Shown piece by piece: positions 29,079 through 34,580 of a stretch of DNA of 34,580 bases (its first letter is position 1; the number at the start of each line of letters is the position of its first letter). The position numbers and the translations under genes were made by a program. The DNA is taken from positions 1 to 34,580 of the forward strand of contig CALWRS010000004.1 in assembly GCA_944384025.1 (NCBI GenBank). The letters run 5' to 3'. The DNA comes from an uncultured Lachnospiraceae bacterium. GTDB taxonomy: Bacteria; Bacillota; Clostridia; Lachnospirales; Lachnospiraceae. Under the pieces are notes generated by a model that saw only the letters and a list, made by a program, of their open reading frames with translations, was not told where the DNA came from and did no database searches.

Positions 29079-29879
29079 TTATAATCCGAAATCCTCCGGA
29101 TCCCTAACGAGAATCATACTCCACTCTCCATTCGTTTCGTAAAACAGATAGTAATCCGAGAGAAAAATCTTATCTTTGCTGCCCTCCACAGTCGTCGTGC
29201 AATAAACCAGATACGCCTCGTCAATTTGCAAGTTCTCTCCGGTCTGTCTGCGAATATTTTCTTCTAAGTCGTCCAAATCTTTTATCTTCTGCCGGACTTC
29301 GTACGCATCCTCCGCCTCAGCGTCTTCGCCGCACTTCTCGTAGCTGCTGTAATTCATCCACGAGAGGAAATGTTCTATACTTTGTGCATCGTAAGCATCG
29401 ATTATGTAAGAGTGTGCATAGGACGGAAAAGCTTCGCTAAAATACTGCGACGACTTATAAAAACAAGCCATATCCCAGTTGTGAAGCAGCGCAAGAAAGG
29501 CTTCTTCCTGCTCCTCTTTAAGCTTCGTTTTCCCGCCGTCTGTTAAGTCAAAAATTTCAAAAATCCCCTTGTCGCTTTGCTGATCGATAAACGAAAAGTA
29601 TACGAACAATCCAATGACGGCAAGGATAATAAAAATGACGAGACCAAGGATTATGCGCGGCAAAATCCGCTTTTTCTTTTTGCCTTCTTCCGGTTTTTCT
29701 CCTGCTTGTTCTTGGTCCTCCGCCTCTTTGCCGTCGCCCTGCGGCATTTCCCAGACCGCTTCAAATTCCGGTACGTTTCGCTCCTGTTCCTGCGTAACCG
29801 CTGCTGCTACCCGGCATCCGCACTGAGAACAAAACCGAGCGTCTTCTTCCAGCAACTTACCGCATTCTTTACAATACAT
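29079..29879 (-). CDS. Zinc-ribbon single-pass membrane protein, function unknown
   Basis: From ATG 29879 (GGGGAGGA eight bases upstream) the protein has 266 residues; a longer reading to 29927 overlaps clpX and is less likely. The N-terminus is a zinc-ribbon, CKEC...CSQC with cysteines 3, 6, 17 and 20, facing the cytoplasm. An acidic linker and a KKKKR stop-transfer stretch precede the membrane segment at about 74-97. The rest is external and contains a helical region (EEQEEAFLALLHNWDMAC) and a beta-rich end (IFLSDYYLFYETNGEWSMI). This zinc ribbon-TM-sensor layout is common in Clostridia. Its start overlaps the end of clpX's coupling region; it is part of the same operon. Confidence 0.82.
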   Translation of the reverse strand: MYCKECGKLLEEDARFCSQCGCRVAAAVTQEQERNVPEFEAVWEMPQGDGKEAEDQEQAGEKPEEGKKKKRILPRIILGLVIFIILAVIGLFVYFSFIDQQSDKGIFEIFDLTDGGKTKLKEEQEEAFLALLHNWDMACFYKSSQYFSEAFPSYAHSYIIDAYDAQSIEHFLSWMNYSSYEKCGEDAEAEDAYEVRQKIKDLDDLEENIRRQTGENLQIDEAYLVYCTTTVEGSKDKIFLSDYYLFYETNGEWSMILVRDPEDFGL

Positions 29880-29907
29880 AACTGCATCCTCCCCGTAAAT
29901 TCGTTCG

Positions 29908-31284
29908 TTAGCGGTTTCTAAGTTCAATCAGCGGCGCACCTTTGCCGTCGATATAGTCGGCAGTAATCGTTACGGTTCCAATGGAACTGTCCTTTGGTAT
30001 CTCGTACATGATATCTAGCATGAATTCTTCAAGAATAGAGCGGAGCGCTCTGGCGCCTGTCGTCTTTTTCAAAGCCTTTTCCGCAATTTTCTCAATCGCC
30101 TCTTTTTCAAAAAACAGCCGCACCTCGTCCATTGCCAGCAGCTTTTCGTATTGGCGGGTAATCGCGTTTTTAGGCTCAACCAAAATACGCATCAGGCTTT
30201 CTTTTGTCAGCCCCTGTAAGGAAAAAATAACCGGCAGGCGGCCAAGGAATTCCGGAATCATCCCGTACTCTCTAAGATCTTCCACCGTCACTTTGGAAAG
30301 AATATCCGGATCTTTGTCGTAAACATCCTTTAATTCGGAATTAAAGCCCATCGTGGACGATTTTGTCAGGCGCTGCTTAATAATATCGTCCAAATCCGGA
30401 AACGCGCCTCCGCAAATAAACAGAATATTTTTCGTGTTTACGGTTGTCATAGGAACCATTGCGTTTTTGCTGCTGGCTCCTACCGGCACTTCCACGTCCG
30501 CTCCTTCAAGCAGCTTCAAAAGCCCTTGCTGCACGCTCTCTCCGCTTACGTCGCGGCTGTTCGTATTTTTCTTTTTGGCGATTTTATCAATCTCATCAAT
30601 AAAGACAATGCCATGCTCCGCACGTTCCACGTCGTTGTCTGCGTTTTGTAAAAGCTTAGAGAGCACGCTTTCTACGTCGTCTCCGATGTATCCTGCCTCC
30701 GTCAAGGAGGTCGCATCCGTAATCGCTAACGGCACGTGCAAAAGCCGTGCAAGTGTCTGCACCAAATATGTTTTTCCGCAGCCGGTAGGCCCAATCATCA
30801 GCATGTTGGACTTCTCGATGACAACGTCGTCCTGATACTGCGGCAGATTTTGATTTTTAACGCGCTTATAGTGGTTATAAACGGCAACGCTAATTACTTT
30901 TTTTGCATTCTCCTGACCAACGACGTATTCGTCAAGACGCGCCTTGATTTCGTGCGGAGCAGGAAGTTTGGAAATATCCATCTTCGGTTCCGTCTCAGGA
31001 GACGTCTTTGGCGCTTCTTTCTTTTTCGGTTTGATTTGCGGCTGGTTTTGCATCAGCCCGTCGCCCGGCAAAACAAAACGGATATTCCCGGGAAATTTCT
31101 CCATGTCCTCCGGTTTGATGGTCGCGGATACCATATCAAAGGAACGCTGCAGACAGTCTTCGCACAGATAAATATTCTGCGGGAGCTTCATAAGCTTTCC
31201 GACCGCGCTCTCCGTTCTGCGGCACATTGCGCAGCAATTTTCGTACCCTTCTTTTTTCTCTTTATCGTCGTTTTCGTTCTGCAT
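29908..31284 (-). CDS. clpX: ClpX-family AAA+ unfoldase, divergent paralogue
   Basis: Cytoplasmic unfoldase subunit of 458 residues. The zinc-binding domain (CxxC...CxxC, CAMC and CEDC) is at the N-terminus. Walker A GPTGCGKT (165-172 from this start), pore loop GYIG, Walker B IVFIDEID, arginine finger IPEFLGRLPV and sensor 2 GARALRS are all present. Two hallmark loops differ: the RKH loop is replaced by GASSKNAMVP (30451-30483), and the ClpP-docking IGF tripeptide is MGF in SSTMGFNSE (30343-30351). It is therefore likely to be a paralogue of housekeeping ClpX with altered substrate or protease choice. The start is ATG 31284 since an ATG at 31296 would abut the GGAG site. It lies 15 bases after the sugar transferase stop, without clpP or tig nearby. 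Confidence 0.9.
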   Translation of the reverse strand: MQNENDDKEKKEGYENCCAMCRRTESAVGKLMKLPQNIYLCEDCLQRSFDMVSATIKPEDMEKFPGNIRFVLPGDGLMQNQPQIKPKKKEAPKTSPETEPKMDISKLPAPHEIKARLDEYVVGQENAKKVISVAVYNHYKRVKNQNLPQYQDDVVIEKSNMLMIGPTGCGKTYLVQTLARLLHVPLAITDATSLTEAGYIGDDVESVLSKLLQNADNDVERAEHGIVFIDEIDKIAKKKNTNSRDVSGESVQQGLLKLLEGADVEVPVGASSKNAMVPMTTVNTKNILFICGGAFPDLDDIIKQRLTKSSTMGFNSELKDVYDKDPDILSKVTVEDLREYGMIPEFLGRLPVIFSLQGLTKESLMRILVEPKNAITRQYEKLLAMDEVRLFFEKEAIEKIAEKALKKTTGARALRSILEEFMLDIMYEIPKDSSIGTVTITADYIDGKGAPLIELRNR

Positions 31285-31299
31285 TCGAAACTTCATCTC

Positions 31300-32715
31300 C
31301 TAATAGGCATTTTTATTTACAAAGCCGGTAAAAATTGTCATCCAAAGGATCTTAATATCTAAGATAACCGTCCAGTTTTCGATATAATACAAATCGTACT
31401 CGATACGCTTGCTTACCGACGTATCTCCCCGCAGACCATGCACCTGCGCCCAGCCGGTAATGCCCGGACGAACCTGATGCTTGATCATGTAGCGCGGAAT
31501 TTCCTCCCGGAATTTCTCTACGAAGAAAGGCCGCTCCGGCCGAGGGCCAACTAGGCTCATATCGCCTTTAATAACGTTAAAAATCTGCGGCAGTTCGTCT
31601 AGACTTGTGTGGCGGATAAATTTTCCTACTTTTGTCACGCGCTGGTTGTTCTGGTTCGACCACTCGTTTTCGTCTTCTCCCGCCTTTGCTTCCTCCATGG
31701 AGCAGAACTTGTACATCTTAAAAGGTTTGTTGTGCAGTCCTACCCGCTCCTGGCAGTAAATAATCTTGCCTTTGGTCGTAAGCTTAATTGCGGCGGCAAC
31801 CAAAAGCATGGGAACGGAAAATACGATGAGCGCCAAAATGGCGCCAACCAAATCGAACAATCGCTTGACCGCACGGTTTCCAAACGTCGCCAAAGGAACG
31901 TTTCGGATGTTGATCATCGGAAGCCCAAGGAAATCTTCAATAACCGGAATTGTCGGGATAATGTGGTTATAATCGGGAATAAATTTTGTATGTGTCCCGG
32001 ATTTTTCGCAAATCGCAACTACCCGACGCAGTTTGTAATAATCGTTAATCCGCAAGGATATAATAATTTCTTCAAAGCGGTTTTGCCGGAGAATTTCCTC
32101 TAATTCGCCAATGTTTCCAAGGATGGGGATGCCGTTATAGGCAAAGCCTTTCTCCTTTTCGTCGTCAATAATTCCGTGGATATAGTACCCCCACTGCGGA
32201 TTTGCCTTAATTCGGTCAATATAACCTCTGGCCGCGCCGCTGTAGCCAACCATAACAACGTGTTTTAAATTAATGCCTCTGGAGCGCAGCGTTTGCAGCA
32301 GGTAATGAAACAGGTGGCGAAAAGCAAGTCCAAGTCCGATGTTAAATACGAAAAACACCGAGAAGAAATGCCGGGAAATATCCAGCTCCTTCATGTAAAA
32401 CAGGACGAACGCAAAATAGAGCAAACCAATAATGTTTGCTTTCACCAAATTCCAAACTTCGATTCGTCTTCTTCTTTCCAACTGGTACAGACCACATTTG
32501 GAGTAGATAAACATATATCCGGGAACGACGGCAACTAAGTATCTTGCATACGCAGCCATGGAATAAAATTCCGCGTTTTCGCTCAGTTCGAAAATAGCGA
32601 GGTGCTGAAGTACGCCGAATCGCACCGTGTACGCCAGAATATATGCGATGACAATCAGAAACGCATCCGCTAGAATCCGGATGGTGCCGATTGATTTTTG
32701 ATTATCGTGGTTCAT
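31300..32715 (-). CDS. Polyprenyl-phosphate sugar-1-phosphate transferase (EPS initiating enzyme)
   Basis: Transfers a sugar-1-phosphate to undecaprenyl phosphate, starting an exopolysaccharide or glycan repeat unit. From ATG 32715 (TGGAGG upstream) it has 471 residues; the longer reading to 32814 runs through the promoter. It has four to five N-terminal membrane segments, a middle nucleotide-fold ([19 protein letters not shown]), a re-entrant helix, and the C-terminal bacterial sugar transferase domain: [11 protein letters not shown], the [12 protein letters not shown] and KMYKF motifs, [21 protein letters not shown], and [10 protein letters not shown]. It resembles WbaP/WcaJ/CpsE enzymes. 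It leads the operon containing the clpX paralogue. The initiating sugar is not readable from sequence. Confidence 0.92.
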   Translation of the reverse strand: MNHDNQKSIGTIRILADAFLIVIAYILAYTVRFGVLQHLAIFELSENAEFYSMAAYARYLVAVVPGYMFIYSKCGLYQLERRRRIEVWNLVKANIIGLLYFAFVLFYMKELDISRHFFSVFFVFNIGLGLAFRHLFHYLLQTLRSRGINLKHVVMVGYSGAARGYIDRIKANPQWGYYIHGIIDDEKEKGFAYNGIPILGNIGELEEILRQNRFEEIIISLRINDYYKLRRVVAICEKSGTHTKFIPDYNHIIPTIPVIEDFLGLPMINIRNVPLATFGNRAVKRLFDLVGAILALIVFSVPMLLVAAAIKLTTKGKIIYCQERVGLHNKPFKMYKFCSMEEAKAGEDENEWSNQNNQRVTKVGKFIRHTSLDELPQIFNVIKGDMSLVGPRPERPFFVEKFREEIPRYMIKHQVRPGITGWAQVHGLRGDTSVSKRIEYDLYYIENWTVILDIKILWMTIFTGFVNKNAY

Positions 32716-32745
32716 GGTAACCTCCACAGTTATCTCACAACCGAT

Positions 32746-32774
32746 ATCATACATGATTTTCCGCGTGAATTCAA
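32746..32774 (-). promoter_or_regulatory. Promoter of the sugar transferase-clpX operon
   Basis: On the minus strand TTGAAT (32769-32774), exactly 17 bases, then TATGAT (32746-32751), about 30 bases before the ATG at 32715. It is the only good promoter seen upstream of the six genes ending at 25351. Confidence 0.6.
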
Positions 32775-32863
32775 CGATAAAATTATTAACCCTTTTGTCA
32801 CAATTCAGACACAATGCCGTGCTAGACTACCTGCATACCCTAGAAAAACAGGAGGAAGAACCG

Positions 32864-34114
32864 ATGAAACTGCTTAAAAAAGCATTTTTAGGCTTTCTGT
32901 TTATATTAATTTCCGCCGGCGTTTTTCTCACGCTGGTTCTCGTCCTGGACCTAGATTCCGCGTCCAAACAGCAGGCGTTTGATCCTTCGAAAAAAAAGCA
33001 GGAACAGGCTTTGCAGCCAAGCACAGCGCCTGAGGACTCCGTAAACAACGAAGACAACTACTCTCTTGATGAGCACACGCTTCTCGCGCTGACGGAAGAA
33101 ACTACGGCAAAGCTTCTCTCTGAAGTAAGCCTCTCGCAGCTTGTGGAGAAGATGCTGCCGTCCATGGTTGCCATAGACGCTAAAGTGTCCGGCTATAATA
33201 TTTTCGGGCAGGAGTCGCTTGCTACGTCGCAGGGCTCCGGCGTCATCATCAGCGAAGACGAGGAAAACTTTTATATTGTCACAAACGAGCATGTTATTGA
33301 CGGCGCAGATACAATTACCGCAACGCTTGCAACCGGTCAGGAAGTGGATGTTTCTGTTCGCGGTTCCGACGCCGTTGCCGACCTTGCCGTTTTGCTGCTT
33401 TCTAAAAATCAGCTCACGGAAGAGTCCTTGCAAGGCATTGGCATCGCGGCGCTTGCCGACTCTGCGCAGACAACGCCCGGCGAAATGGTCATTGCCCTTG
33501 GCAATTCCCTTGGTTACGGTACTTCTGTGACCGTTGGTTACGTCAGCGCCATCAACCGCACAATAACAACGGACAACGGCATCTCTATGACGCTAATTCA
33601 AACCGACGCCGCTATTAATCCCGGCAACAGCGGCGGAGCACTTATTAATCTTTCGGGCGAACTGATTGGCATCAATTCGTCCAAACTAAGCAGCGTATCC
33701 ATTGAGGGCATGGGATTCGCCATTCCAGCCTCCTTAGCGCTCCCTGTCCTGAATGAGCTGCAAAATATCGAAGATATTCCGGAAGAGGAAAAAGGCTACC
33801 TTGGCGTACGGATTTCTACCGTAACAAGCGCTATGGCGGAAGAATTTGATATGCCAACCGGCGTCTACTTAAACGAAGTAATTGCCGGAAGCGCCGCCGA
33901 AGAAGCTATGCTTCAAGCGGGCGATATTATCGTTGAAGTCAACGGCATCGCCATTGCAACGGCCGATCAGCTCTCGTCCCGCATTACTTGCTACCGCTAC
34001 CAAACGACGGTAACGCTTACCGTAATGCGGCGCATACAAGGCGAATACAAGCAGCTGCGGATTTCCGTTGTTTTAATGTCGGAAGCGGAAATAAACGCAC
34101 TCACCGGAAATTAA
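32864..34114 (+). CDS. htrA: HtrA/DegP-type serine protease, membrane-anchored
   Basis: Extracytoplasmic trypsin-like protease of 416 residues that degrades misfolded envelope proteins. A membrane anchor lies at residues 7-30, then a low-complexity linker, the protease domain with H143 (TNEHVIDG), D173 (AVADLAVL) and S256 (NPGNSGGAL), and one PDZ domain from about residue 312 (GYLGVRIS) to the end. ATG 32864 is chosen because AGGAGGAAG lies directly before it; the frame is open 50 codons further upstream but that part is not protein-like. Only a weak extended -10 (TGC-TAGACT, 32823-32828) is visible before it. It diverges from the sugar transferase operon, in a region with other possible envelope-stress functions. 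Confidence 0.95.
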   Translation: MKLLKKAFLGFLFILISAGVFLTLVLVLDLDSASKQQAFDPSKKKQEQALQPSTAPEDSVNNEDNYSLDEHTLLALTEETTAKLLSEVSLSQLVEKMLPSMVAIDAKVSGYNIFGQESLATSQGSGVIISEDEENFYIVTNEHVIDGADTITATLATGQEVDVSVRGSDAVADLAVLLLSKNQLTEESLQGIGIAALADSAQTTPGEMVIALGNSLGYGTSVTVGYVSAINRTITTDNGISMTLIQTDAAINPGNSGGALINLSGELIGINSSKLSSVSIEGMGFAIPASLALPVLNELQNIEDIPEEEKGYLGVRISTVTSAMAEEFDMPTGVYLNEVIAGSAAEEAMLQAGDIIVEVNGIAIATADQLSSRITCYRYQTTVTLTVMRRIQGEYKQLRISVVLMSEAEINALTGN

Positions 34115-34118
34115 GGAT

Positions 34119-34580
34119 TTACGGGCGCCCTTTCCCAGAAAGAAAGAGCGCCCAGATTTGTCCCGCCTTGCGGTTCCAGCCGGTCTTCCAAAAACCGAAG
34201 CGAAACAAAATCACCATCTTCTTCGGAAACGCTGCGTCTTCCATCCGAAGGTACTGCGTTACTATTTCCCGCGCTTCTCCTTGCAGTTCATCTTCGTAAA
34301 TGTCGCGAAACGCTTCCGCCTGCCGATAAGTCTTATTTATGGACGCAAGCATTGCGTCTGTTTTTTTTGCTCTGCGAAGCGTCGCCCGAACGGACGAATA
34401 ATCCTTCGCCCCTTCTACGTTTCCTCCGTGCATTCGGTAGAGAATGTACGGCGTTTTTATAAAGCCGATTTTCCCAAAGCAGGCAGCAACAAGCGCTATC
34501 CACCAATCGTGCATAATCGGATGCTCCGGAAGTACCGTCAGCCGGTTTAAAAGCGCTCGGTTGACAATAACTGTGCAGCC
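34119..34580 (-). CDS. Family 2 glycosyltransferase, C-terminal part (5' end outside window)
   Basis: The frame runs open to the window edge, so the gene starts beyond 34580 on the minus strand. The visible 153 residues begin GCTVIVNRALLNRL and contain the DWW motif in PIMHDWWIALVAA, typical of the catalytic base region of rhamnosyl/glycosyl family 2 transferases, followed by YRMHGGNVEG and a helical C-terminal extension. Such enzymes add a sugar in cell-surface polysaccharide synthesis, agreeing with the sugar transferase nearby. The stop is 4 bases after the convergent htrA stop. Confidence 0.85.
   Translation of the reverse strand, partial: GCTVIVNRALLNRLTVLPEHPIMHDWWIALVAACFGKIGFIKTPYILYRMHGGNVEGAKDYSSVRATLRRAKKTDAMLASINKTYRQAEAFRDIYEDELQGEAREIVTQYLRMEDAAFPKKMVILFRFGFWKTGWNRKAGQIWALFLSGKGRP
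34123..34153. terminator. Hairpin at the htrA/glycosyltransferase convergence
   Basis: GGGCGC and GCGCCC with inner CTTTC/GAAAG pairs form an 11-12 bp stem with one mismatch, inside the last codons of the glycosyltransferase. No T tract follows on either strand, so terminator function is doubtful; it may block read-through from either side. Confidence 0.35.

Overview
The window looks like a chromosomal segment of a low-to-mid GC Clostridia bacterium, most likely Lachnospiraceae or a close relative. This is inferred from family content, not from a marker gene: DUF6062-type and small membrane proteins typical of that group, an S8 protease of the clostridial Csp type, a BY-kinase capsule module (CpsB/C/D), lipoproteins with Ser/Thr/Pro-rich linkers, strong AGGAGG ribosome binding sites and a bacterial GlnRS. 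Most genes are housekeeping and run on the minus strand in long operons. No tRNA, rRNA, CRISPR, transposase or phage gene was seen.

Layout. 1-4050: 3' part of a penicillin-binding protein (+), converging on a minus-strand operon of aminotransferase, hisC and queH with a good sigma-A promoter at 4021-4049. 4060-5718: intracellular-type subtilisin-like protease. 5719-6001: short non-coding stretch holding domains V and VI of a group II intron with no reverse transcriptase, plus a chain of hairpins. 6002-8164: cpsB-cpsC-cpsD. 8237-12367: MORN-repeat protein, lipoprotein, glyA, degV (all -). 12479-15856: dCMP deaminase and a large fused ABC transporter (+), starting from a divergent promoter region.

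15857-17053: a 1.2 kb gene-free array between convergent genes. It is built of roughly 34-bp A-rich units, T-rich units of related inverted sequence, larger duplications (285 and 342 bp apart) and four copies of one terminator hairpin. The fourth copy is inverted and carries a compensatory stem change.

17054-24017: a minus-strand operon glnS, DUF6062-like, a second-type groEL without groES, small membrane protein, guaB, and a membrane-anchored amidase. 24187-25236: secreted esterase lipoprotein. 25351-32715: a six-gene minus-strand operon of polyprenyl-phosphate sugar transferase, a ClpX paralogue with altered RKH and IGF loops, a zinc-ribbon membrane protein, an HD-GYP protein with a very long N-terminal region, a membrane protein resembling the C-terminal part of trigger factor, and a Gly/Arg-rich two-pass membrane protein. 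32864-34114: HtrA-type protease (+). 34119-end: 3' part of a family 2 glycosyltransferase (-).

Points most worth a second look: the terminator/repeat array at 15866-17036, the orphan intron domains at 5789-5870, and the ClpX-paralogue operon at 25351-32715, which combines envelope polysaccharide, unfoldase, signalling and chaperone-like parts and could be an undescribed envelope quality-control or regulatory unit. The GroEL and ClpX in this window both look like paralogues rather than the housekeeping copies; that is inference from sequence features and context.
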